A stretch of DNA of 64,000 nucleotides from Symbiodinium natans. Lineage: Eukaryota > Sar > Dinophyceae > Suessiales > Symbiodiniaceae. Below, piece by piece: positions 1-10,615 of this stretch. The notes under the pieces were generated by a model. It was not told the DNA's origin. It saw nothing but the letters and a program-made list of their open reading frames with translations, and did not search any database. The stretch covers positions 453,144-517,143 of the forward strand of contig CAJNDS010001657.1 in the NCBI GenBank assembly GCA_905221605.1, read 5' to 3'. A program made the translations under genes and the position numbers. Within the stretch, counting starts at the first letter, position 1, and each line of letters opens with the position of its first letter.

Positions 1-2
1 CA

Positions 3-182
3 AAGGTACCAAGCTATGCGAAAAAACCGCTGGGGGCTGGCAACCGGAGCTGCGGGTGCTGTATGCGAGCAGCACCGGAAAAGCAACCGCCAGCACAGAC
101 AGGTCCTGCCAAGACCACAAGGAGTGGACCGGATGCTCCCAAAAAGGGCCTTTTGCCGACACCAACGGAAATAGCAGGGTAG
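3..182 (+). CDS. possible 3-prime exon end, unknown product (partial at window edge)
   Basis: The frame beginning at base 3 stays open to a TAG at 180-182 and gives about 59 residues rich in Lys, Pro and Ala, with no low-complexity DNA behind it. Its first ~54 bases resemble 46183-46236, part of another exon-like frame at 46022-46282, with roughly three quarters of positions matching and a few small gaps. That shared piece is the only reason to think it may be coding. I recognise no domain. The upstream part lies outside the window. It could equally be a non-coding fragment of a dispersed repeat. Confidence 0.28.
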   Translation, partial: KVPSYAKKPLGAGNRSCGCCMRAAPEKQPPAQTGPAKTTRSGPDAPKKGLLPTPTEIAG

Positions 183-2602
183 ACGAGAAAGTAAGCGGAG
201 AGAATGACTTATGCCACAAGCCACACAGCACTGTCCATGTGCGTGTCCATGTGCGCATCCGGGCGAAACCAGTTACGAACGCTGTGTCCAGGTTCTCGCT
301 CAAGAAGGAACAGAAAAGACAGGACAGCTGCAGAGAAGGATAAGAAAAAGGAGTAAATAGAGAAAGAGAGAGAGAGAGATTAGAAAAAAACAACAAAAAA
401 GTTGAGACGAAGAGCTCAACAAGAACGCTGTCGCCCCTGCGAGAAGGAAAAGGGTGTTCGTCCGGGGCGTTTTGGTCGCATAGCGTAGCTCTTAACAACC
501 AAAAGCCAGGTTTTCCGGAAGATTTTGGTCATTTTTTCCGAATTCCGGTTTTGGCGTCATCGCTGCGAACATATTTCCAGAAGTGGTGTAAACGCTGCTT
601 TCCTTCGAAGGCCGGAACTTTACTCGTTTTGGCTTTGGGCGTTTCATGTTCTTGGACAAGATGCAAACAGGCGGATGGATTTCAAGCAGCTCTTGCACTA
701 AGGTTCGAAGCTCCCCCATCAACCCCTCGAGGACAACTCCCAACGATGTGGCTGCCGAAGTCACCTGGGCAGCGGCCCAGCAGCCCTCCGTCGCCCGCAC
801 CAGGACGAAGGCACTCCCGAAACGCCCCTCCACACACAAAGCGCGTGAACCGTTGCCGGAAGAGGTCGTGGAGTGGGGATGAGGGTGGAGGAGGTTTTTA
901 ACGTTTGAAGACGAACTTGGGGAACTTGGCTGTTAGGGTGCTTGGAGTTGTTGGTTATGCAGGGCTCTGTGTTCAGCATGAGATTTCCAAAAGGCAACAA
1001 TTTCTCAAACCTGGACCTCACGGGCCTGGGGCGGGCACAAGCTGCTCATGGTGCGCTCTGCCAAGCCCACAAGCTGCCGGCGCGTCAGCTGCGCCCCGCC
1101 TCAGCTGTTTCCCCAGAAACATGGTGACACGTGGGGATGGGGAGATGGGGAAGTTCGGGGAAATGGGGCGAGGAGTTGCCTGGGATTGTTTGGGTTGGAG
1201 AGGCCAGAGACTTCGTCAGAATGTGCTCAAGGTTGGTCCGAGCTGTGGCGAGACTGTCTCTAGCTGTCACCCTGTTCCTGGACTGGCGGCTTTACGACTT
1301 CAAGCATCGAGCTTCATTCAACCTTGCAGCCCAGAATCCCATGGCCGCTAGCAAGCTCTTGTCCATTTGGTTGAGGGTCTCAGCGCCACATCAATATCTT
1401 TGCCCACAGAATACACAGATCCATTCGTGGACAATTTGGGAGTTTGCATGATGATGCTGAACATGAGTGCAACGGGAAACCAGACAAATCCTGGGGCAAA
1501 AGCACTCAACTAGTAGGTACGGACAGACGGGCGCTCGCTCTCACACACTCCTCCACCGGCGCAAAACTGGTGAAAGACCGGAAACGGGCAGAAAACATGG
1601 GTCTTATTGCACTACACGCGAGTGCGCAGGATGGCACATGCCAGAATCCCGCCAGTCTTTGGCATGGTTCTGAAGCAACCAAGAAGTGTGATCCCAATGG
1701 TCCAAGGCGGCAGCAAGAAAGTGTTACATTGCAACATCTTTTGAAAGACGGACGTCGTAACGTGAACTTTGCCACCCGCATAAACGTGCGACAAGCAAAG
1801 CCCTGCAAGTTACAGCATATTGGAGGCACGTCGAAATCGTTGCCATGGCACACATTTCGCAATATCTAGACTCTTCTGTCAACCGCAGAATGTGGCAAAA
1901 ATGGATGGTTTTGCCCCGCTCACTCAGCAAAGGCGATAGCAGCCCCTGAATTACAAACTCCGCTTGAAAAAAGATCCCAAACATGACATGGCAGGACACG
2001 CGAACCCTTAGAGATGTTTAGAGCAAGCGAGACACATCGGTGGCACTGTCGCAAGAGCTGGACCCCGAGCTCGAGGAGTTGGAGGAGCCTAGATCTATGA
2101 GATGGTGTTCAGTCTTCGTGACTTAGGGGGAGGAAGGGCTTCGGGTTCAAAGTTGATAGTGATAGTGGCAGAAATGTTATAGAGGCCGGGGGGGGGCCGG
2201 GGCGGGGGGGTGAGGCGAACAAGCAGCAGGTTTAAGGGCCCCATGAAGGCTGCATGCTTTGACTCGACTGACGGCCTCTCAGGCTTTCGTACTGCAAGGC
2301 CCTGCTCGGTCGTATTCGCTCACGGGGTCTGGCATGTCTTGGAGGAAATCATCCTTGTCTTCCTACCCTTTTCTCAAATACTGCAACAACTTGACCAAAA
2401 TGTCTCAGGCCGAACGATGTAGAAATTCTTACGCGGTTCTTCCGCCCCGACCCCTGTGTCAAAAACACAATCCAAAGCACAAACCTCCCTCCAGGAATCT
2501 CAACCTTGAAGGCCTAAGTTCGCGGCTTCGGGAGCTCCGCCGGGAGCAGCTCCGCCGGGAACGACTTCGCGAGCGGCTCGCGCTCTCAACTACCTTAAAG
2601 AA
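183..2602. other. no recognisable gene
   Basis: Open frames of 60-148 codons exist here on both strands, but none shows a motif I recognise or the residue patterning of a folded domain. A GA-rich run lies at about 361-380, and a G-rich stretch with several runs of three or more G lies at about 2185-2212, a possible quadruplex former. Nothing else stands out. Confidence 0.5.
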
Positions 2603-2675
2603 GGTTTAGGGTTTAGGGTTTAGGGTTTAGGGTTTAGGGTTTAGGGTTTTGGGCTTTGGGTTTAGGGTTTAGGGT
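2603..2675 (+). repeat. interstitial TTTAGGG telomere-type array
   Basis: About ten heptamers of TTTAGGG, the first five perfect and the later ones drifting (TTTTGGG, CTTTGGG), run G-rich on the plus strand. TTTAGGG is the telomere unit reported for dinoflagellates and plants. The array is short and internal, so it is an interstitial tract, not a chromosome end. Confidence 0.9.
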
Positions 2676-2679
2676 GGGA

Positions 2680-2945
2680 GGGGTGAGGTCTCTGAGGTCA
2701 ACGGGCTCTGGGAATGGTTGCCCGCATCTTCATCGAAAGCCGGCCAGGCTGCTACTGCAAGCGACATCCTATCAGCCATGCAGCAATGCCTTTTTGATGC
2801 TGGCGGCGTAGATCCGAAAAGTACTCAACTATCTCTTGCACACCAGTGTGTTTGTTGCACAAACGTCAAAGAATTCTCGAAACTTCAGAAGCGTTTGGAA
2901 TTCTGGCAGCTTTGGAACCGCATATATAATAATGCATATATGTAT

Positions 2946-2977
<32 letters not shown>

Positions 2978-4928
2978 GGCTCCTAACATCTTGATGATGT
3001 CAGCCTTGCCGTCCTCTTGGGCTGTTTTGGCTTGCAAAGCAATCTTCTGATATCACACCTTTTGGACATCCTCGTTGGATGTTGACCATGCTGACCAGCT
3101 TGTCTTCAGTCTCCCAGGCTTACGAGGCAGTCCAGTCGTCTCACTCTCTCATCTCACACTCTCCTCTCAGTCTCGCAACCGTACAACTCCGCAATCACCC
3201 GGGTCTCCCAGGCTCGCTTGACTCGACTGCTGAAGTCAACCCGCGCAGGCTTTGGAAACATTCTCCCAGCCCCAAGCAGTGTTTGCACAGCATCAAGGTG
3301 GAAGGAATGCTTCTCAAGCGCCCAATGACCATCTCTACCTGCATTCCTGCTCCTGACTCTCTCAATGTCTTCAGTCTCGAAGGAAACACCTTCGTGAAAG
3401 CTGCCGAGGTCGGCTGGGTGACGCATCATTTCCCCCAGAGTCCCCGCCCCATGGGTAGAATTTCGAGCGTTTCTCTCTTTTGGAATGCTCTGCACTTGCA
3501 GGCAATTTAATGTTGCGGAACGCAATCTAATTTGATCCTCATCGGATTCCAGAAATCATGCCGAGAGCTGAGTAGCAGCTGGTGTCCTTTCTACTTGAAC
3601 GATGCGCAATGGCTTCAAATCAGCCTGGCTCATGAACTGCAACCTCCACAACTGCCGCAGGCACGCGGCGCGAAGAGGCTGTAAGTAGATGCTTCAGTGT
3701 TTTTGCCTTGTTTAGCATGACACCTACTTTAGCCCCTCCAACCATTTCCAGTAGGGGATCAGGGGGAGCGGGGGCCGGGGGGGGTGGGCCTCCTCTAAAG
3801 GTCCAGAGAAAGCGACTCATCGAAAGCAAAGCGGATCAAGAGCCATCTTCACCTCTTGCAACCTCTACAAGTCTGTACTCGGCCGAATCCACAGAAGCCG
3901 CACGTGCGCAAAGCACACTGCACCGCAGTACATGGACCAAAGAGCCCTTCAATTCTATCAGAGTTGCATGTCCACTTGGAAGGCCCATGACCAAAGCGCT
4001 GTCGCCTACGACCTTCCAGTCGATGATGGTTTCTTGGACCTGGTTTCTGTTAGTTTTGCACTCTACTGTCGGCTGTTTGAAGCAATGATGCTGCTACGTG
4101 TGCCTTGAGCAAAGCTGCCGAGGAGCACACCATGTCTGGCGATGACAGAGAACACCATGTGCGCATATGTGTGCACAACTCATTTCCAAGCGAACCCATC
4201 ACGCAGAGAACCGCAGGCTCTGTGCCATTGAAAGCTTAAGCACCACCTTCTGAACCCACAGAAACCAAAAGAATCTTCCGGCAAAGTTCCAAGCGGTGCT
4301 TGAAACTGCTTAAAGGACGTTCCAACATGTCCGAACCCCGCACCTTCCACCGCTTTGGGCGGCGCAGCCACTTGTCCGTCGGGGCCTTGGGTCTTAGGCG
4401 CGGGATTTACGACGTACAATAGAAACACACATCGCTTTAGGACATGAAGTGTCAGAGCTTCACAGGCTGTCGGATTGCTTGCCCAACCTTGTGGTGGCTA
4501 CTCATGAGGTCTTTTTGGACGCTGGCACTCCACCATTCAGACCTTGCAGGTCGAACTGTGAGATATTGAAAGCTTTCCCTGTCACAGTATCGCCTATATC
4601 GCTGTTGGCGAAGAAGGTGTCTGGGAATCTCAACTGCCTTGCTTCCACCCCAGTTGACCGATGCCCCAAGAACTCCGCTTCACATCGCGGATCTTTCCAC
4701 ATGCAACTGCTTCTTTTTGGTGACTTCATCGACGGTCCCCTCTAGGACAGGCTTCAACACACGGCTGACTCCCACGTCTGCCGTGCATTCGGCCGCAGCC
4801 CACGGAGTAGGCGCGGGTTAACATCTCCATGCTGGTGCTCTACTTGCCGTGCTCTCCTTGCTGTGCTCTCAATGCGCTCTCTTACGGTCCGCGATGAAAT
4901 GGGAGGGTGTCAGGCCAGCATCGCCTGG
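2680..4928. other. no recognisable gene; short CA/TA microsatellite
   Basis: (CA)n at about 2946-2962 runs straight into (TA)n ending near 2977. A G-rich tract lies at about 3755-3790. Open frames at 3079-3510 and 3708-4088 lack any family resemblance I can name, and I do not call them. Confidence 0.5.
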
Positions 4929-5982
4929 CTAGGCTTGCAAGAGGGACTGGTAGTAGGAGTGCCGCTCATCTGCAGCTTGCTCAATGCCTTTGTACCAGTA
5001 AAGTAACACGGCTGCACGCACGAGAAGGTGCAGCATGAATGCACCCCACAGTACATCATTGGAAAGCGGCTGCGCATGGCTCACGACCCAGAAGACGAGC
5101 AGTGCCAGGAAAGTGGCATCACGCATTTTGTTCGGCTGCGTCGCTCCGACGAAAAGGCCATCCATGAGGTAGGCCGTGAAAGACAAGAGCGGGGCACACC
5201 ACTGCCACGGGAGGTAGGCCTCGGCGTAGGCCACAATAGCTGGATGCGACGTCAAGGTGAGCAGGATCTGCCGGCCGCAAGCGATGTACAGAGCGGTGAA
5301 GGCAAGGCCAAGCAGCAAACCCCAACACATCAACGCACCGAAGACCTGCCTCACCCTCCCGCTGTTGCCCAGGCCGATGGCTTGGCCGACCATCGCTTCG
5401 CCCGCGTTGGCAAAGCCATCCGCCCCGAAGGAAATAAGCATCTGCAGCTGCATCAAGAGGTTGTTCCCAGCCAACGCAGCGCTCCCCAGTTTCGCACTGA
5501 GGGATGTAAAGTCTGTGACCTGGGTGCCACTGGGTGCAGCCAAGGTGTGAAAGCCTAGGAACACTATGGAACACTTCGACTCCCAAGCTCTGGGCTGCGG
5601 GCAATGATCATCATGCACACGGAGCGGATGAGAATGTTGCCATTGAGCGAGGCGAGCTTCGCCAGTTTCGCCGGGCTACAGACCATGGAAAGGTCCAACT
5701 TGACTTGGACATCTTGGACTTGGCCTGGAGCCTCTAGCCATGGCAGCCGCTGCAGGTTCCTCCAGATTTGGTGGCAGCCAAAGGCCAACGCCACGTAATT
5801 GGAGATCGCTGTGGCTGCAGCCACGCCCTGCCCACTTACACAGAAAGCACAGAAGCTGCAATTCCCTCGGTGACTGCCTAGCTTCGGCCTCGATGCCATA
5901 GTCCAGGAAGCGGCCCAGAAGGATACAGAGGAAGGCATTGCAGAGGTTCAAGACAAGGTTGGTCACCAAGGCCACATCCGTC
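4929..5982 (-). CDS. MATE-family efflux transporter (DinF-like), C-terminal exons, 5-prime incomplete
   Basis: Multidrug and toxic-compound extrusion carrier: an integral membrane antiporter that exports organic cations or metabolites using a proton or sodium gradient (family knowledge). Three exons can be read. Exon 5982-5889 encodes a hydrophobic stretch (NLVLNLCNAFLC). Exon 5827-5603 carries the GVAAATAISNYVAL segment typical of the middle of MATE proteins. Exon 5519-4929 holds LSAKLG, ISFGADGFANAGEA and MVGQAIGLG, followed by four or so membrane spans, ending at the TAG at 4929-4931. The introns 5888-5828 (61 nt) and 5602-5520 (83 nt) both have GC-AG borders and join in phase. The half-dozen earlier spans expected for a full MATE protein are not recognisable upstream of 5982. 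Either more exons are hidden beyond larger introns or the gene is truncated. The family call is firm; whether the gene is functional is not known. Confidence 0.82.
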
Positions 5983-6480
5983 CTCAGAATTCCAGGAGAT
6001 TGAGATTCGCATCCTTTCTTTGAACTTGAAACTGGAACATTGATCTCAAGATTGCTTGCGGACAGAGCTGGGGACTTGACTTGGTGTATTGATGTATTGA
6101 TGATGTTTAGTGCTTTAATGCTCGGCGGTCCTCTGGATGTTGATAAGCCAAGCCTGGACCACGAAATTGGACAACGCTGCTGGCGTGCCAAACACCTAAA
6201 TCGCACTGCTTGGCTGCGGCGCTGATGACATTGAGACAACGAAAGACATGCCATGAGGATGGTGCCACGACTGAAATACCTGTCCTTTAGGTCAGCTGTG
6301 GCGCGCCCCCATACCCAATCTACAGCCAAGCGGCACGTGTTTGGAAGTAGGCCAAAGCACGTTCCAGTGTTTCCTCACAGGGGAGCTCGGGAGGCAGGTG
6401 TGTAACCACAATAAGAAAACGAAGGGGGAACCGCGACAAGGAATCCAGGAGCCACAATAAGAAACGCATGGTAATCATGA
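5983..6480. other. upstream of the MATE exons, no clear exon
   Basis: The minus strand stays open in one frame to about 6329, but the residues beyond 5985 do not look like MATE transmembrane segments. This is where earlier exons would be expected if the gene is complete. Confidence 0.4.
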
Positions 6481-6690
6481 TAAGGAGAGGCCTCTTCTGG
6501 GGTCTCTTCGGGGCCTCTCTCTGGGGCTCTCCGGGCCTTCAAAGCTTGTTTGGGGTCTTTTCGGGGCCTTTCTTTGGGGTTCTCCGGGCTTCGGAACTTG
6601 TTTGGGGCTCTCCGGGCCGGAACTTGTTTGGGGCTCTCGCAGGGCCTTCGGAGCCTGTTTCGGATCCTGTTTGGGGCTCTTCTAGGGTGG
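6481..6690. repeat. degenerate minisatellite, ~40-50 bp unit
   Basis: The phrase GTTTGGGGCTCTCCGGGCC recurs about five times with changes such as TTTCGGGGCCTTTC. The frame at 6468-6743 exists only because the unit lacks stops. Confidence 0.7.
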
Positions 6691-7128
6691 TTCAGAGTTT
6701 AGGATTGAGGAGTTCACCCGAAACCGTAAACCCTCAACTCTAAACTCTAAACCTAGGCTTGGGTCGTAGAGGCTCGAGGGGTGAGGGGGGTTCAGGTCTC
6801 AGCGATTCCCTTGTCGACTCGAACTCTCACTCCTAAGAAAGACTCTTCGGAGCACGCCTTCTGTTACACAGACATTACACCGCATGGTCTTTGGGACATG
6901 TTGGGCTTTAAAGCCACAAAGGATGACATGTTTAGAGCTTTAAGCCCCAAGCCCTAAACCCTCAACTTTCTACGTTCCTTGAACCTTGGGACGTCCCCTC
7001 TTACACGAACAGTCCGTAATACGGGTCATAGTACCCCCCCCCCCCCCAGCAGAATCCCCATTAAGGACTGTTAGTATAAGGAGGCATACACCAACTTCAA
7101 CCCTAAACTCCCTAGGCCCCTGCAGGAG
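6691..7128. other. telomere-like scraps and a C-run, no gene
   Basis: Short TTTAGGG/CCCTAAA derivatives lie at about 6690-6755 and 6945-6965. A run of about 13 C lies at 7037-7049. No coding signal is seen. Confidence 0.5.
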
Positions 7129-7440
7129 CCCTGTCCGGGTGGTCTTCGCTTGCGCAACGACTGCAACGGAGGCTCCCGGAGCTTGGGCGGGCGAGGGTCC
7201 CGGGAGCCCTGTCCGGGTGGTTTTCGCCTGCGCAACGGAGGCTCCCGAAGCTTGGGAGGGTCCCGGGAGCCCTGTCCGGGTGGTTTTCGCTTGCGAAACG
7301 ACTGCAACGGAGGCTCCCGGAGCTCTGGCTTTCGCTTGCGAAACGTCTGCAACGGATGCTCCCGGAGCTTGGGCGGGCGAGGGTCCCGGGAGCCCTGTCC
7401 GGGCGGTTTTCGCTTGCGAAACGACTGGCAAAACTTGGGC
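7129..7440. repeat. GC-rich minisatellite, five variable units
   Basis: Units start at about 7129, 7209, 7272, 7329 and 7394 and are 47-80 bp long. They share CCTGTCCGGGTGGTTTTCGC, then a GCAACGGAGGCTCCCGGAGC core and a GGGTCCCGGGAGC end. Length differences come from clean internal deletions. Several overlapping open frames on both strands here are products of the repeat. Confidence 0.88.
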
Positions 7441-7924
7441 CTCTCCCGAATAGGGCCCTAGTAAAAAGCAAAGCTTGGGCGTCTCGTGAACAACGTGTTG
7501 ACGCACATGGCAGAGCACTTTGGCCTTATCGGGGTAAAGGGGTCGCTTTGCCAACTTTTTTTCAGTCGCCTAGCACGCTCAAAAACATGATCGCCTCTCC
7601 AACTCTTGGGGGGACTGCACAACGACCACAGAAGGCTTGAGAGAAACATGAGCTTAGACTAGATGATCATGCATATAATTCAGCATATTTTCCTTATTGA
7701 GCCGGGCGAATAGAAGTCCTCTAACTTACAAGTTGCCCGCCGAAGATTCACAAAATGATAGAGAACTAGAGCGAACTTTAATGCAGAAACACCGGTTATT
7801 TAGCAAGCTCCAGTGGTGTTGTATTAAACCTGCAGATGTTCCTTAACATCAGACCCTGGAGAGAACAATTACAAGCAAGCATGAAGCTCGTTAACTTGTC
7901 TAGCATCGTGAACCAGTTTCTAGT
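7441..7924. other. no recognisable gene
   Basis: Moderately AT-rich single-copy-looking DNA with no supported frame. Confidence 0.45.
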
Positions 7925-8818
7925 TTACTTCTTTCTTCTTCTTCTTGGAACTGCTGGGCAGCTCTGCCGCCGGGGCCTTTGTGATCCTAGCCTTCTCCTG
8001 TATGCAAAAAGCCAAACCACACACCAACTTGTCTCGCTGCTCGACCATGCTCGAAGCCCTGTTAGTTCAGACTGTGTTCGAAGGTGATCTCCGACTAGGA
8101 TAGCACAAGCAGCTGGCCAAGCATTTATTTCCAGAAAACGAGCAGGAGGAAGCAGCAACTCCCGCGAAAGGCACAGGTGCTGTGCCCGTGCACGCAGCGC
8201 TCGAACGTCGCACGTCCGCTCCTCATGGACCGCCAACGACAGTTCTTCCAAAAGCAATTTCTTATCCAGAATGACGTGGGCATCGTGTAGGTCAACGGGG
8301 CTCAACCCTGCTGCAGTTGAGCGGTTTATCGCGGCGATCAAGGTTTCCGATTTGACAGCCGGGCCCAAATCTGAGCACAGGATCAAGTCGTTCCGCGCAC
8401 TGCAAGCGCCTGCGCCTGTCCTCCACTATCGAAGCTGCATCTGCAGCAAGCTCGAGAATGAGGTTTGGAGCCTCAACGCCAAGACTGGCAGCTCTTGTTG
8501 ATGCGCTGATTCCAAAATACACTCAGGGTGAAGCCAACCCTGCTCGCGGTCTACCCCGCATCGTAAGCTCCATACTCTACGATAGCAATGGGCGCAGAAC
8601 GTCCTCTCAATCTTGCCATCGAAGTGCTCGCAAGAATACCCATCGCATTGCAACATGGTGGCTCCAGCGGAGCTGATCGCCTCAGACTCGGGCTTCGCGG
8701 GCTCCATGATTTCTCGCTTATCGGAATCCTTGTCGCAAGCCGTGCTCGTGCCCTGGATTCTTGGTCTCTTGCAAACCTCGGAGCAGCTGGCCACATCCTC
8801 TGGCGCCCTCTTGCCCAC
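7925..8818 (-). pseudogene. Cys-rich hypothetical protein, frame-broken
   Basis: Three consecutive minus-strand frames read like one protein. From 8818 to ~8426 comes a charged N-terminus, then a cysteine/histidine-rich patch (QCDGYSCEHF, FCAHCYRRVW, RCGVD, HPECIL) that could bind zinc. Around 8490-8400 a second frame gives an acidic/Leu-rich helix (NLILELAADAASIVEDRRRR). From ~8386 to ~8100 a third frame continues with TAAGLSPVDLHDAHVILDKK and further charged helix. The switches have no obvious intron borders, so frameshifts are the simplest reading, but small non-canonical introns are possible. Function unknown. The Cys spacing does not match a finger class I can name. Confidence 0.42.
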
Positions 8819-9984
8819 AACTCGTCTCCTAGGTTCATGACGCTCAAAGCCGCTGCTCTGGGAAGAACTTGTGGGTGCTCGCGCAGGCAGCTAGTGAAAG
8901 GCACTTCTGAACTTCTGCCGCGATGTAGTGTGAGCGCCCTGCTTCTTGCGCTTCTCGCCGGGATGACCCTGACCATGATTTCACAACGTTCGTGCTGCAC
9001 GCATGGCTATACGGCGCAAACACATTCAGCTGTGACCGAAACAGGGCAAAGTTACGGGATTGCGACGGGCTGCCCCAATGCTGCGCTTCACGCACGCTAG
9101 TTTGGGAACGCGGCTTCAAAACTTTAGGTAGCACGCTTGGTTGCGTTTGTCGCAGTCATGTCAGGCTCACAATTTTCTTGCGTTGAGGGTTTAGGGGCTT
9201 GGTTTCGGGGCTTGGGATTTGAGTGGCTGAGAGAACCCCCCCCAAAAAAAAAAAAAACCTCCCTAAATTACCCTTGCAAGGAAGCATACTTTTACTTTTT
9301 GGAGGGTTCTTGAACAACCAAAACCCGGAACCCAATCACACCAGGGCCCGGGCCGTTTTGATGGCATCCAAATCGTCATTCGCCTCCTTCCAGACAACGT
9401 TGTCCACCTGTAACGGGTCTAATTTGGGGTTAGGGCCGTTAGGGTTTAGGGCTTAGGCTGTGGAGGGTTGTGGAGGTCGAAGCCGGGATTCTCACCTTCA
9501 AAGGAGGAGTCTTAGGGGTGTGATGTGTGTGCCTAAACACGAAACCGACGAAACCCCATACCCTAGGATCCCAAGTACTTGGCGTTTCGCCACGCCAGGA
9601 TCTTCGGTGAGCAACTCCAGGGCTTTCCGCTTGCGGGCTTAGCTTAGGCAACATGATCGACTCCAGGTGTGTCGTGGCCCTACCAAAGCGCTTAGGGCCT
9701 AGGGCCTAGGGTTTGATTAGGGTTGAGGGTTTAACTCTAGGGTTTAGAGTCAAGTAAGTGTGTTCTACCAGTCACTAATTGCGATGCAAAGCCATCTGCT
9801 ATCCATCCAAACGATGCGCGTGACGATCGTACGCCGTGTCCGGCACGGGGTGCATTTTCTCCTCCCCAGGGTGCGATTTCTTTTTTGATGCGCCGTCGTG
9901 GACCCTTGCAAGTCTCACTCACTCAATTCCGCTCTGGGACGGGGTTTCACGCACATTTACAAGTCATGTACATAACAGCAGCGT
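8819..9984. other. no recognisable gene; TTTAGGG-like scraps
   Basis: Degenerate telomere-like words occur at about 9185-9215, 9425-9455 and 9690-9755. A C-run followed by an A-run lies near 9236-9257. I see no coding evidence. Confidence 0.5.
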
Positions 9985-10275
9985 GCGACTGCGCAGCAAA
10001 AAAGCACGGTTCGTTTTTTGCTGCCCCGTCGCGGGCCCTGCACAGGCGTGTTTTTTTCTCCGCACAGGGCGTTTGGATTTTTTGCTGCACCGTCGCGTAC
10101 CCGGGACTCACTCACTCACTTGAGCTCTGCGCCGTCGCAGGCCCGGGACTCACTCACTCACTTCCGCCTTTTCGGCTTCGCAATCCACCGTGGCCGACTG
10201 CAGAGCAAAAAAACGGGCGGGGTTTGACACACATTTACCAAAAAAACGGTGGGCGACCGCACAGCAAAAAAACAT
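9985..10275. repeat. mixed direct/inverted repeat with AGCAAAAAA and TTTTTTGCT cores
   Basis: AGCAAAAAA cores lie near 9996, 10205 and 10263. Their reverse complement TTTTTTGCTG lies near 10014 and 10078, each followed by a GTCGCG-containing GC segment. The units are about 60-90 bp. The opposing orientations would let the strands pair over short distances. The frames 9836-10340 owe their length to this repeat. Confidence 0.55.
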
Positions 10276-10566
10276 GGGTTCCGTTTTTAAGATCAGGATC
10301 AGATTTTGCATGGCAAGGGTGCGCCTCTTTTCGGACCTGAGCCGTCCAGAAACTATTGTTGAGAGCTGACAAGCGTCTAATCCTAAGCCCTTAAGTGCCA
10401 AGCCCAGAAACCTATGCCTGCACAGCCCAAACCCCGATGCGCACATCCTCGGCTGGACCTAACCAAGCGGTGCCTCGTGAGCCACACAGCTTTCACAGCA
10501 GCCCATGGCGTCCCAAAGGCAGATAAGCTACTCTGGTTCCAAAGCATCATATGCATGTGCGTGTAA

Positions 10567-10569
<3 letters not shown>

Positions 10570-10610
<41 letters not shown>

Positions 10611-10615
10611 CATTT
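10570..10615. repeat. (TA)n microsatellite
   Basis: About 22 TA steps, followed by a GT-rich patch around 10660-10690. Confidence 0.95.

Noticed and set aside
7129..7440. CRISPR-like alternation of repeats and spacers.
   Set aside because: Units are adjacent, of variable length and differ by deletions; there are no unique spacers, and the genome is eukaryotic.
6970..7554. A 194-codon minus frame and its neighbours with RTGLPGPS or APGTL repeats.
   Set aside because: Generated by the 7129-7440 minisatellite.
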